Shown in pieces: positions 24,712 to 33,609 of a stretch of 64,000 bases of DNA. The position numbers and the translations under genes are program-made. Below the pieces are notes generated by a model. It made no database searches, was not told the DNA's origin, and worked only from the letters and a program-made list of their open reading frames with translations. This DNA is from Arcticibacter sp041902385 (GTDB taxonomy: Bacteria; Bacteroidota; Bacteroidia; Sphingobacteriales; Sphingobacteriaceae), in contig NZ_CP169244.1 of NCBI RefSeq assembly GCF_041902385.1, positions 3,286,001 through 3,350,000 of the forward strand, given 5' to 3'. Numbering within the stretch: position 1 is the first letter of the stretch; each line of letters begins with the position of its first letter.

Positions 24712-25948
24712 ATGAAAATCACAATTCTTCTTCCTGCAATCCTGCTGTTTTTTTTATCCTGCAAGACAGACCATCCGAGTGGAAGCAATCCTCCTGATGG
24801 TGAGGCAGACAGCGCATTGAGCCCGGTAGAGACGAAACCGGCAAACACGAATTATAAGCCTGCCTTTGAAGGGCAGACCCGGGTGGCCGGCACGCGAACC
24901 AGGACTCCACTGGACATCAGCACGGTGGCAGAGGGACTTGCGAATCCCTGGGGGATGGTGAATCTGCCTGACGGCAGGATCCTGATAACTGAGAAGGGGG
25001 GCGATGCGAATTGCGTCTTCGAAAGGCGAGCTGAGCGCGAAGATCACCGGCCTGCCTCCGGTTAACAGTGATGGGCAGGGCGGCTTGCTTGATGTGGCGA
25101 TAGATCCTGATTTTGCGAGCAACCGAACCATTTACTGGAGCTTTTCTCAAAACGTAGCCCCGGGAACCTTAACTGCAGTGGGGAAGGGCCGACTCTCCGC
25201 CGACGAGAAAACGGTAGAAGGAGCAACGGTAATATACCAGGCAAAGCCGGCGTTCAATAGTACGCTGCATTATGGCTCCCGCCTGATATGGGATAAGGAC
25301 GGAAATCTGCTCGTAAGTACTGGTGAGCGTTCGGATATTGTGTCGCGGCCGCAGGCTCAGCTGCTGAACTCTGCCCTGGGCAAGATTCTGCGTATCACAA
25401 AAGATGGAAAGGCTGCTGAGGGCAATCCTTTTGCAAATCAAAGCGGTTCCCTGGCTGAAATTTACTCATACGGACATCGTAATGTTCAGGGACTGGCAAT
25501 CCACCCGGCCACAGGAGATCTGTGGGAGCTGGAATTCGGTGCAAGAGGAGGAGATGAACTAAACCGGATTCAGCCCGGAAAGAACTATGGGTGGCCGACC
25601 ATTACCTATGGTCTGGAGTATAGCGGGGAGCGCATTGGGGAAGGTATTACGCAAAGAGAAGGCCTTGAGCCGCCTGTGTATTACTGGGATCCGGTGGTGT
25701 CGCCCAGCGGCTGCACGTTTTACGATTCTGACCTTATTCCCGAATGGAAGAACAACTTATTTGTCGGAGCACTGAGCGGCATGCACATTATCCGTCTGGT
25801 GATCGATAAGGATAAAGTGGTAAGGGAAGAACGGCTCCTGGCCGACAAGCAATACCGCATTCGTGACGTGCTGCAGGGAAAGGATGGCGCATTGTATGCC
25901 ATCACCGATGGGTCCTCCGGACGGTTGCTCCGGATAGGGAAAAAATAG
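24712..25948 (+). pseudogene. PQQ-dependent soluble aldose/sorbosone dehydrogenase, frameshifted
   Basis: The lipoprotein signal (ILLFFLSC) starts at the ATG at 24712. The first frame reads into the beta-propeller (GLANPWGMVNLPDGRILITE) and is lost at a run of six G (24996-25001). With five G the frame continues as KGAMRIASSKGE and then GGLLDVAIDPDF through to the stop at 25948. The rest is complete: GNLLVSTGER, SYGHRNVQGLAIHP and NYGWPTITYGLEY are hallmark blocks of the glucose/sorbosone dehydrogenase family. The family oxidises sugars with PQQ in the periplasm. The indel could be a sequencing error, phase variation or real decay. Confidence 0.8.
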
Positions 25949-26710
25949 CATCTGACGAGTGTGCCAGCGCGAACAATAAACAATAAAAGCCGCCCCCGGG
26001 GCGGCTTTACCATTAACAACTCAACATATGAAAAAAAACCGTTACTCAAATTCAAGGACGCTTACCTGCTTATGAACTTTTGCTTGCTTCCTGGCGTGGA
26101 ACTGCTATACTGCTGCTGTCAGCTGTTTTTTTACCGCCTCAAGGAGAATGCTTCGTCATGTTCAAATGCCAGATAGAACGATCATCAGACTGCTTATTCC
26201 ATTTATGAAACCTGCTCATAAATGTTCTTCTTTCGTCAGATACGTTCTTGTACGCGTGCTGCAAGTGTGAGGTTACGTTTTTTTAGTCGACGCTTCGGTT
26301 TCTTTTTACACAGTTCAGGGGCTTTGAACTATGTATCGTTTTTTTGTGAAAGTGTATTTGAAAGGCCACAAAGAACAATCAAGCAACTTTGGTCCCGGTT
26401 GTGCGTGCAGCGCATGAATGTTTTTCGCTGGACGTGCTTGCTTTGAGCGGCGGGTAATTATTTTTTCAGACGTCAGGAAAACCGATTCGCTGTTTTCATC
26501 TATTCAATTTGCTCATGTCATCAAGCTATGGCGGTTCATTGATTGTTTTTACATGCTCAGGGAGATCCCTTCCCTAAGCACGAAAGATAAAAGGACATCA
26601 GGTTTTCGTTCCTGTTTGCTGATTCAGTTTCCCGACGTTTTTTCTTTTTGGAACAGAACTAAACTTCCGTACGAGTGTTTATAGTACGTATCGGATATAG
26701 ACCGCGGCGT
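25949..26710. other. Long non-coding interval
   Basis: About 760 bases contain no convincing gene. The left end has a GC-rich hairpin and a 15-codon ATGAAAAAAAAC reading frame (25985-26075). The rest is T-rich sequence in which several frames stay open only briefly. No promoter or RNA gene could be named. Confidence 0.5.
25985..26075 (+). other. Orphan hairpin leader plus 15-codon ORF, copy 2
   Basis: AAAGCCGCCCC pairs with GGGGCGGCTTT (25986-26008). ACCATTAAC follows at once (26009-26017) and an ATG plus eight A starts at 26028, reading MKKNRYSNSRTLTCL to a TGA at 26073-26075. Changing the A-run length by one opens longer frames with hydrophobic stretches, as in a damaged signal peptide. 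The design matches the copy at 14103-14213. Confidence 0.4.
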
Positions 26711-27235
26711 ATGATGAGAAACTTTTACATTCTTACCTTCTTATTTTTTGGGCTGTTCACCTCCTCCTGCGAGGAGACTGATATCACGCATGACAGTGAC
26801 TTTGAAAAAAGCTTCAGTATGTGGCTTACTTTCAAAAAGAACAGCGGGAACTCGTATCGCTACACCGTTAATGGTGCTTCTTTGAGTGGTGATGTGACGG
26901 AAACAGAGATTACGGTCGAACAGGGAAAAGTGGTAGAGCGCGCTTTCAAATATTTGATGCTCAATAACCAGGACGGAGTCTCTGCTTCTGACAAAGAATG
27001 GCGGGAGACTGCGGCTGAAGTGGGGTCACATCATCCCAGTCAGGCTGCCGAACCTTTGACCCTCGATCAGATCTATGAGCGGGCAAGAACGAAGTGGCTT
27101 TTTAAGCGCGAAAATGTGAACACTTACTTCGAGGCTAAAAATAGCGGTTTGATATCCGCATGTGGCTACATAGACAAAGCGTGTGTCACAAATTGCGCAG
27201 ATGGGATCGTTATCCGGTCCATAGAGAAGTTGTAG
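26711..27235 (+). CDS. Hypothetical lipoprotein
   Basis: This is a 174-residue protein starting at the ATG pair at 26711/26714, where a lipoprotein signal begins (FLFFGLFTSSC). An upstream in-frame TTG-type start at 26675 would precede the signal with basic residues and is less likely. The mature part has an N-terminal beta-like region (SMWLTFKKNSGNSYRYTV) and a C-terminal part with three cysteines (SACGYIDKACVTNC). The early SMWLTFK-NSYRYTV pattern is seen in DUF6174-like proteins, but that is weak. Function unknown. Confidence 0.65.
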   Translation: MMRNFYILTFLFFGLFTSSCEETDITHDSDFEKSFSMWLTFKKNSGNSYRYTVNGASLSGDVTETEITVEQGKVVERAFKYLMLNNQDGVSASDKEWRETAAEVGSHHPSQAAEPLTLDQIYERARTKWLFKRENVNTYFEAKNSGLISACGYIDKACVTNCADGIVIRSIEKL

Positions 27236-27245
27236 TGTGTCCGGT

Positions 27246-27455
27246 TTAAACTTTACCTGGCTGTGTGATGAGCTGGAAAAAAAGCATTCTCTTGTCAGTC
27301 AGCCGGCCTTTCAGTCTATTCATTTCTGCCGAAAGTTCTTCAGCTATCTCGGGCTGCGTTTCTTTTAATAAATCAATTGCCACGGCCTTCGTTTTAATAC
27401 GCGCCTTCAGCTCTTCAATCTCTTTTGAAAGCAGCTCCTTTTCGTATTCAACCAT
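27246..27455 (-). CDS. Small coiled-coil protein
   Basis: A 69-residue frame starts at the ATG at 27455 (MVEYEKELLSKEIEELKARI). It is rich in Glu, Lys and Leu with heptad spacing throughout, as expected for a coiled coil. An in-frame start at 27548 is possible but adds poorly composed sequence. No family recognised. The regulator gene at 27660 is divergent from it. Confidence 0.45.
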   Translation of the reverse strand: MVEYEKELLSKEIEELKARIKTKAVAIDLLKETQPEIAEELSAEMNRLKGRLTDKRMLFFQLITQPGKV

Positions 27456-27659
27456 TTCCAGAACCAAGATAAGCTGAACTTCAAAAATACGAAGGCGATG
27501 TTGATAATTTTTTGAGGAGAGCTGCGTAGAAATACCCGCTGGTTGCAAGTAGTTATATTTTACATTCAGGTGCTTCCCCCGGATTTATAAGTCTTGCAAA
27601 ATGCGGAGCTTTGTACTAATCGTACAAGTCAAAGCGACTTGTCATCTACTTATTTACTT

Positions 27660-28313
27660 ATGATAAAGGTATTATTAGCTTTCCCGGACCAAGTCGAACG
27701 AAAGGCAATCATGTCAGTGCTTGACCACGATGCACAGATTGAAGTGTTAGCAAACGGTGCCGATGCGAGTGAGCTCTTTTCTTTGGTTCAGTCGGCAATC
27801 TATCCCGATGTAATTGTTTTACAGCTTGACCTCGGTGACGAAAAAGACTTCAGTTTGCTCGGCAAATTGGCTGCGTTCTTTTCAAAGGCTAGATTGCTGC
27901 TTATTTCCGATAATGAAGACCCTTGTGTATTAAAGACGGCTCTTGACGCGGGCGCCCGCGGAGTACTGTCGCAGGATGTCTCCCCGGAGGAGCTTCGGTT
28001 TGCTGTCCATGGTGTAGCGGAAGGCAGGGAAGTCATTGGTACTTCACTAGCCTTAGGTCTGCTTAATAAACTCGCCGTGGAAACACCGGGCACATCTGAT
28101 ATATCGGTGCTGCTGTCGGAGCGGGAGCAGGAGATCCTGCGTCTGATCGCCGAGGGATACACCAATTCTGAAATTGCCGACAAGACCTTTACCAGCAAAA
28201 GAACGGTTGAAGGGCACCGAAGCAATCTGATCAATAAGTTTAAGGTTAAAAACACGGCCCAGCTTGTACGGGTAGCCTGTAACAGCGGGCATCTGAGGCT
28301 GTTGGCGGGCTAA
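27660..28313 (+). CDS. NarL/FixJ-type regulator with degenerate receiver
   Basis: This 217-residue protein starts at the ATG at 27660 (MIKVLLAFPDQ). The N-terminal half has the receiver fold, but the acidic pocket (normally DD) reads FP. The expected phospho-acceptor position after PDVIVL is Gln, not Asp. The C-terminal half is an intact LuxR-type HTH (LSEREQEILRLIAEGYTNSE, then FTSKRTVEGHRSN). It is therefore likely to be phosphorylation-independent. Its neighbours are lipoproteins of unknown role. Confidence 0.88.
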   Translation: MIKVLLAFPDQVERKAIMSVLDHDAQIEVLANGADASELFSLVQSAIYPDVIVLQLDLGDEKDFSLLGKLAAFFSKARLLLISDNEDPCVLKTALDAGARGVLSQDVSPEELRFAVHGVAEGREVIGTSLALGLLNKLAVETPGTSDISVLLSEREQEILRLIAEGYTNSEIADKTFTSKRTVEGHRSNLINKFKVKNTAQLVRVACNSGHLRLLAG

Positions 28314-28350
28314 ATAAACATTTGCCCCAGGATGTGCGTTTTGTTCTTAC

Positions 28351-29187
28351 ATGAATAAATACTCACCTCTTTTTCTCTTCCTCTTAGCCTTAGTGCTGGG
28401 AACAGGGGCGTGTACTAACGCTCCCCGGGAGAAGCTTTCGGATCCGCATGCCGCTGGTGCCGGTTTTGATACTGCCAGGTATTCATTTAAGACCATAACC
28501 AGAGATGACCCTGACTGCGATAGCGCCGACAAAAAGGCTTGTCGTATCATTAACATTCGTTATCAGGTCTTTGATGGCCATCCTGCTCTCAACGACTCAG
28601 TGAATAGAAAGCTTCTTGCCGTATATCCTTTTGAAGAAACGCCATTGCCATCCAAAACCACCATTGAGGAGCAAGCCGACCGGTTTATGAAGCAATATGA
28701 GGAGTTCAAGAAAGAGCCGTATTCGGCCGGCCGTCGCTACGAGCTGACAAGCAGTACTGAAACGCTGACGGAATCGCAGAACCTCCTGACTTTGCAGCTT
28801 GACGCGTACACGTATAGTGGGGGTGCTCACGGAGCTTCGTTCAGAAGTTTCATCAACTACGATATCGCCCAAAAGAAGGTGCTTTTGCTGAATGATGTTC
28901 TGAAAAACAATTACCGCGATTCACTTCTGCAGGTAGCCGAGCGTGTATTCAGGAAGAATGAAGGGCTCGCGCAGCATGGGCCGCTTCCCAAAGATGCCTA
29001 CTTTTTTAAGGACAACAAATTCGACCTTAGTAATGCATACGCCTTTACTCCTCAGGGAATTTTATTCCTTTATAATGAGTACGAAATCAAGCCTTATGCA
29101 GCGGGGAGAACAGAGTTGCTGGTGAAATATGGGCTCTTAAAAAATTTACTCAGGCCGGGCACCGTACTTGACCAGTTCCAGAAGTAG
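28351..29187 (+). CDS. DUF4163/DUF3298 (RsiV-like) lipoprotein
   Basis: This 278-residue lipoprotein has a lipobox near residue 21 (LVLGTGAC). A DUF4163-like region (about 60-135) is followed by a DUF3298-like region. The latter contains YTYSGGAHG, FINYDIAQKKVLLLNDVL and YAFTPQGILFLYNEYEI, the typical motif order. The same pair of domains forms the extracytoplasmic part of the lysozyme-sensing anti-sigma factor RsiV, but no sigma factor is adjacent. It follows the degenerate response regulator by 37 bases and may be its target. Confidence 0.8.
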   Translation: MNKYSPLFLFLLALVLGTGACTNAPREKLSDPHAAGAGFDTARYSFKTITRDDPDCDSADKKACRIINIRYQVFDGHPALNDSVNRKLLAVYPFEETPLPSKTTIEEQADRFMKQYEEFKKEPYSAGRRYELTSSTETLTESQNLLTLQLDAYTYSGGAHGASFRSFINYDIAQKKVLLLNDVLKNNYRDSLLQVAERVFRKNEGLAQHGPLPKDAYFFKDNKFDLSNAYAFTPQGILFLYNEYEIKPYAAGRTELLVKYGLLKNLLRPGTVLDQFQK

Positions 29188-29304
29188 GCGGGTAGTACTT
29201 AGGCCTGATTACCGCTGCTTTCATTAGCGCAAAAAAATAAGGCCCAGTATACTAATTTCCGATGTTTTGCGTTACGAACTTATCGGATATACCGTTAACT
29301 GTCT

Positions 29305-30561
29305 ATGAAAAAAGGCTTCTTCCTGGCGCTGTCTGCACTAAGTGTGCTCTTCTTTTTTGCCTCGGCGTGTAAAAAAGATCGGAATGACGCACCTCCTCTA
29401 GCTGACGCTGACCCCGGGCAAAACAAGTACCTTATCACCACATCCGATGAAAAGGTGCTTAAAGTTGACCCTGATGGCGGTAATTTCGAAGTTGTTTATT
29501 CTTTTGATGCCGGCAACAGGGCTAGTGGTTTTGACTACGATAATGGGCGCGTTTACGTGGGCGACGAGAAAAATACCATCAATTCAATCGATATTAACTC
29601 CAAAAGTACAGTATGGCGCGTTCCTTTCCTCATTGAGGAGCCTTTAACCGGCAGCCGCGTGCAGGTGGTCGTTAAAGAGGGGACCGTTTATACCATTGGG
29701 TATTCAGGTTTATTGGCGGCTGTTGATGCTGCCGGTGGACGACCCTTATGGACCTATGTGGTTAATCCTGGCTTTTCGGAGGAGCAGAACCTGTATTATC
29801 CGACCCTTATGAGCGTGGTGGGCGACAGAGTGATGGTAGGCTCTGCGAAAACCGACCTTCACGGTGAAGAAAAGAACTCCGTTCACCTGCTGGAGCGGTC
29901 GACAGGCAGGATGATATGGAAGACGGAATTGGTGGCGGGCCGCCGCTTAACAGGCGCTGTAAAGGTTTCCGGAAATACGGTGCTGATCCCGCAGCGGGAT
30001 CTTACTGCAATAGATGTAAGCGGACGGGTCCTCTGGAATGTGTCAATGGGAGACCCGCTTGAAGGGGCCGGAACTCCAGTCGTAAGCGGCGATAAGGTCC
30101 TTGTTCATGGTTGCAACTCGGGTGGATCGGGCGGAAGGCTCTTTTGTCTCAGTCTTTCTTCCGGTAAAAAGCAATGGGAGATAGAAAGCGGCGCCAATAT
30201 CGTAAGGCATTACACACCCACGGTGATCGAAAATAAGTACGTGGTTGGAATGATTGAAAAAGGGACTGAACAGGCTCCTTTGGCAATTCCATTCATGGCA
30301 AATATTGGTAACGGCAAGAAAGTATGGGAGAATGCGGCCGTCCGTGTCAAAAGCTCTGGAGTTTACGCCAACAGACGGCTCTTTTTTTACGGCGAGGAAC
30401 AGGAAGGCAGCAACCGCAAGGGGCTGATGTGCCTCGATGCTGCTACCGGAAAGTTCCTGTGGGTTAATGAAGCCGTTAGCGGTTCTTCTAATGAAGATGC
30501 TGTTATGGTGGCAGAAAATGGAGTTTTCAAACCCGCTGCGCAGGAGACCGACCAGAACTAG
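29305..30561 (+). CDS. PQQ-like beta-propeller lipoprotein
   Basis: This 418-residue lipoprotein (FFFASAC) is followed by a beta-propeller made of WD/PQQ-like repeats with the W-x-x-x pattern at strand ends (STVWRVPF, GRPLWTYVV, GRMIWKTEL, GRVLWNVSM, KKQWEIES, KKVWENAAV, GKFLWVNEA). At least seven blades are visible. Repeats of this kind occur in BamB and quinoprotein dehydrogenases. No catalytic or PQQ-binding residues could be identified, so a structural or binding role is more likely. Confidence 0.8.
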   Translation: MKKGFFLALSALSVLFFFASACKKDRNDAPPLADADPGQNKYLITTSDEKVLKVDPDGGNFEVVYSFDAGNRASGFDYDNGRVYVGDEKNTINSIDINSKSTVWRVPFLIEEPLTGSRVQVVVKEGTVYTIGYSGLLAAVDAAGGRPLWTYVVNPGFSEEQNLYYPTLMSVVGDRVMVGSAKTDLHGEEKNSVHLLERSTGRMIWKTELVAGRRLTGAVKVSGNTVLIPQRDLTAIDVSGRVLWNVSMGDPLEGAGTPVVSGDKVLVHGCNSGGSGGRLFCLSLSSGKKQWEIESGANIVRHYTPTVIENKYVVGMIEKGTEQAPLAIPFMANIGNGKKVWENAAVRVKSSGVYANRRLFFYGEEQEGSNRKGLMCLDAATGKFLWVNEAVSGSSNEDAVMVAENGVFKPAAQETDQN

Positions 30562-30577
30562 GAAGTACGGTTACCTG

Positions 30578-30793
30578 CTAAGTCATTTGAAGGCAACGGA
30601 AGCCGAGCGATTGCAGTAATCGTTCAATGTGCTGGGCGGAGACGGTCCATGAGACTACCCGCAACACCCTGTCGCTATCCTGAAGATCGACAGTCCATTT
30701 CTTGATGCCTGCTACCTCTGACAGGACCTGGTGTACTGTTCCCACCTGTGAGGGCGATGAGAGGTCTGTTGAAAATACTAGGATCTTTTTCAT
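30578..30793 (-). CDS. HMA-like small protein without the metal motif
   Basis: This is a 71-residue protein (MKKILVFSTDLSS) with the beta-alpha-beta-beta-alpha-beta pattern of heavy-metal-associated domains, including WTVDLQDSDRVLRVV. The usual CxxC metal site is missing. It is the last of a three-gene minus-strand unit with an ECF sigma factor and a membrane protein. Bacteroidetes often carry this kind of small protein in such units; function unknown. Confidence 0.65.
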   Translation of the reverse strand: MKKILVFSTDLSSPSQVGTVHQVLSEVAGIKKWTVDLQDSDRVLRVVSWTVSAQHIERLLQSLGFRCLQMT

Positions 30794-30810
30794 TACATCT
30801 ATTGATTAAT

Positions 30811-31209
30811 CTATTCTGCGTCGGGTTTACTTTCTTCCGGGCCGGACTGGCCCCTTCTGAAAAATGAAGCTCTGGGATCACCTTTTCCCCAGTGTTCGCA
30901 CCAGTCAAACTCGCGCATTTTCTGACGAAACTTCTCCCGTTCTTCGGGGCTGAGATTCCTGAGACGCTCCTCCCGTTTGTGCCTCAGGCGGTTCTTCAAT
31001 CCGCGCGGGCCTCCGCCTCCAAAACCGAAGAGGATCTTGCATAAGATGAAGATGCCTGCAGCCTGCCAGAAGGTGATGGGCTGGACATGCAGAATTTCGG
31101 GCAGCAAGTGGTTCCATAGCTGCATGACGATGTAAGAAATAAGCGCCAGGAAGGCGGCAAACGCGATGGGGAAGAAAATGAAACGGCCTTTGAAAAGTAT
31201 TTTTTTCAT
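30811..31209 (-). CDS. Membrane protein with charged C-terminal tail
   Basis: A 132-residue protein has two predicted membrane helices (about residues 8-30 and 45-65), a Gly-rich hinge (FGFGGGGP) and a basic, charged cytoplasmic tail (LSPEEREKFRQKMREFDWCE). The tail motif resembles heavy-metal or periplasmic-stress proteins but is on the cytosolic side. It starts 13 bases after the sigma-factor stop and lies 17 bases before the HMA-like gene, so all three are probably co-transcribed. It may act as a sensor or anti-sigma element, an inference from position. Confidence 0.7.
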   Translation of the reverse strand: MKKILFKGRFIFFPIAFAAFLALISYIVMQLWNHLLPEILHVQPITFWQAAGIFILCKILFGFGGGGPRGLKNRLRHKREERLRNLSPEEREKFRQKMREFDWCEHWGKGDPRASFFRRGQSGPEESKPDAE

Positions 31210-31222
31210 GTCTTTATGATTA

Positions 31223-31777
31223 TTAACTGTTTGTTATGTCGAGATATAGTTGCCGAAGTCTCTGTCGCAGGTGCAATACTGCGTAACGCTTTCTGGAAAC
31301 CAGGGTGGCTACCTTCATGCCGGTGACATCGCTCATCTCCTGGAAGGACATGATCTCAATCTCGTGCCAGATGAATACTTGTTTCTGGTCCCCGGGAAGC
31401 TCATCAAGTGCAGCGAAGAGCCTGTCCCAGAAGACAGTCCTGAAGTACTCCGCTTCCGGATCGCGGTCGTCTGACATGAGGATATCCTTAAAGTCGAGTG
31501 TCTCGTCCTCCGGGTCGTAAGAGAACAGGTCGTCAAGGAGGCTCTCCGATTTTTTCTTGTGCCTGTCGATGATGCGGTTCCTTGCCACCCGGTAAAGCCA
31601 GGCTCCCGTTTGTTCTACGGGCACGGTATTCACGAGGCTGCTGAACTGATACCATACGTCCTGAAGAACGTCTTCGGCGTCTTCATCGCTTTTGACCCGT
31701 CGCCTGATAAAGCCGAGCAGGTTCTTCCCGTACTCGGTGATGGCACGCAGGACGGTGCTGTTCTTTTCCTCTGGCAT
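31223..31777 (-). CDS. ECF-type RNA polymerase sigma factor
   Basis: This 184-residue protein shows region 2 (LLGFIRRRVKSDEDAEDVLQ, then AWLYRVARNRIIDRHKKK) and region 4 (LDELPGDQKQVFIWHEIEIM, then VATLVSRKRYAVLHLRQRL), the two domains of an extracytoplasmic-function sigma factor. The start at 31777 (MPEEKNSTV) is preferred to one five codons upstream; the difference is small. It heads a three-gene operon. Its target promoters are unknown; self-regulation is common in the family. Confidence 0.88.
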   Translation of the reverse strand: MPEEKNSTVLRAITEYGKNLLGFIRRRVKSDEDAEDVLQDVWYQFSSLVNTVPVEQTGAWLYRVARNRIIDRHKKKSESLLDDLFSYDPEDETLDFKDILMSDDRDPEAEYFRTVFWDRLFAALDELPGDQKQVFIWHEIEIMSFQEMSDVTGMKVATLVSRKRYAVLHLRQRLRQLYLDITNS

Positions 31778-31792
31778 GTCAGTAGCGATCAA

Positions 31793-32253
31793 TTTCTAAC
31801 TCGTTTAGGGATTAAGACGAGCGAGCGGGCAAAACATTTTAAACTATTTTCAAAAATACTGTAGTCTAATCAGCATGCTGTTACGAAAGCATCAGTTATT
31901 GGACATGGACGAGCAGGATGACGCGAAAAACATAAAGGACGTCTTTTGCTTTTAAGTTAGCAGCACTGTACTAGCGGGTGATCTGATCTGTCTGGCAGTC
32001 GGCGCTTACTTTATTATAAGCTTAACTTTTCGGATTTACTCCCGTATAAGGATAATCTTGAAAAGTACATCTTGCAAGTGGGTGGGTTGTTTTCCAAGTC
32101 AGTCCTGGTTCGCCGGACTCCTCGTTGAGCTATAAGGCAGAACGGCGATTACAGGCAAATTTCGTATATTGTCTATAAGGTTTCGATTTTCAGGATAAGC
32201 CCATGTAAAGGAATCGGGAAGGAGTGTTAGATGGTAGAGCTAAAAAAAGTAAT
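31793..32253. other. Intergenic region, no feature recognised
   Basis: About 460 bases lie between the divergent sigma-factor operon and the PAS sensor gene. They should contain both promoters. No clear repeat, RNA gene or hairpin was seen by eye. Confidence 0.5.
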
Positions 32254-33540
32254 ATGAAATTTAGTTATTTTAGCATAATCGGAGTGTATGTAATCGTAAG
32301 CCTGATTTGGATCGGATTTAGCGACATCTTATTGCACGTCTTTGTCCCTGAGCACTTAACAGAAAGCTTTATTCTGCACCTTGGAAAGGGCGCCTTATTT
32401 GTGGTAATAACGGGCGTCCTTCTGAATATACTTATTAAGAAGAAGGAGCAACGAATTAAAGCTTCCGAAAGTCAGTTTAAGTCCGTTTTCCTGTCTAATA
32501 CTACCCCCTTGTGGATCTATGATAAGCAAACATTAAAGTTTGTTGAAGTGAACAATGCAGCCATTGCTACCTACGGATATAGCAGAGACGAGTTTTTGTC
32601 GATGTCCATCCTTGATATACGTCCTCCGGGTGAGAGAGCGAGGCTGCTCGCCTCTGTGAAGGACGCACCTTACTCGTTTTATTCGTCAGGATGGTGGCAA
32701 CATACGAGGAAAAGCGGCGAGATTTTTATTGTTTCTATATCCTGCCATTCAATTGTATTTGCGGGTGCCGACTGCGAGATGGTGATGGCTATCGATGTGA
32801 CGGAAAAAGTAGAACAGGAGGCAAAGTTACGCTCAGCATATGAAAATGAACGGAGACTGACGGAGGAACTAGAGCGAAATATGAAGATTGCGAAGCAATC
32901 GCAGGAAGAGAACAGACGGTTGGCGGAGGTCGTGAAGAAAGTGAACAGTATGGTTGTTATAACTGATGTAAGTGGCGTGATACAATGGGTAAACGACGCT
33001 TTCTGCCAGTTTACAGAGTTTAAAAAAGAAGAAATTATAGGTAAAGATACGCTGTTCCTGCATGGGCCCGAAACGGATACCAGAATGCAGGTGGAGATGA
33101 TGAGTGTGCTCAGAGCGTGTGGTGGTGGCGTTTTTGAAATGCTTAACTACACAAAGAGCGGGGAAAGATACTGGGTAGAACTAAATATCTCTTCGATTTA
33201 TGACTCTGAGCATCGCCTGGAAGGATACATTAGTATACAAAACGTCATTACGGAACGGAAGGAAAAAGAATCGAGAATTAAAGAACAAAACGCCGTTCTT
33301 GCTCAGCTGGCGTGGATGAACTCTCATGCCCTTCGAAAGCCTGTTGCCTCTATTATTAGCCTCGTGGATCTGTGTCAGGAAATGCATTCAACCGAGGAGC
33401 TAAAAGAGATGCAGGGGCTTATAAAAAAGTGTACGGTTGACCTTGATCGCAGTATCAGAGAGATTGGCGCGGAGATTAATAAAAATCAGCTCAAAGAACC
33501 GGTCATACGTCCCGATAAGAGGAATTCTGCGTCGGCCTGA
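32254..33540 (+). CDS. Membrane PAS sensor with DHp helix but no ATPase domain
   Basis: This 428-residue protein starts at the ATG at 32254 (MKFSYFSIIGVYVI); an upstream GTG adds ten residues. Two N-terminal transmembrane segments (about 4-25 and 43-63) are followed by a first PAS (SQFKSVFLSNTTPLWIYD), a coiled coil, a second PAS (VVITDVSGVIQWVNDAFC) and a helix with a conserved His (WMNSHALRKPVASIISLVDL). The protein then ends within 70 residues. There is no N-box or G-box, so it cannot bind ATP as a normal kinase. It may be a sensor partner of another kinase or a natural truncated form. Confidence 0.8.
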   Translation: MKFSYFSIIGVYVIVSLIWIGFSDILLHVFVPEHLTESFILHLGKGALFVVITGVLLNILIKKKEQRIKASESQFKSVFLSNTTPLWIYDKQTLKFVEVNNAAIATYGYSRDEFLSMSILDIRPPGERARLLASVKDAPYSFYSSGWWQHTRKSGEIFIVSISCHSIVFAGADCEMVMAIDVTEKVEQEAKLRSAYENERRLTEELERNMKIAKQSQEENRRLAEVVKKVNSMVVITDVSGVIQWVNDAFCQFTEFKKEEIIGKDTLFLHGPETDTRMQVEMMSVLRACGGGVFEMLNYTKSGERYWVELNISSIYDSEHRLEGYISIQNVITERKEKESRIKEQNAVLAQLAWMNSHALRKPVASIISLVDLCQEMHSTEELKEMQGLIKKCTVDLDRSIREIGAEINKNQLKEPVIRPDKRNSASA

Positions 33541-33564
33541 AGCAGAACAGAAACTTACAAAACG

Positions 33565-33592
33565 CACAAGGGCCCAAAAAACGGCCCTTGTG
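33565..33592. terminator. Bidirectional terminator hairpin
   Basis: CACAAGGGCC at 33565-33574 pairs perfectly with GGCCCTTGTG at 33583-33592. The loop is A-rich. It lies between the PAS-sensor stop and the convergent flavoprotein gene. Confidence 0.65.
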
Positions 33593-33609
33593 GGTGCTGA
33601 AAAAGCAAC

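Noticed and set aside
24664..25065. Separate 133-residue lipoprotein gene
   Set aside because: It is the first part of the PQQ sugar dehydrogenase, cut only by the G-tract frameshift.
25961..26684. Small plus-strand genes in the 26-kb gap
   Set aside because: The peptides are unlike any family, rich in Phe, Ser, Arg and Cys, and typical of random T-rich sequence.
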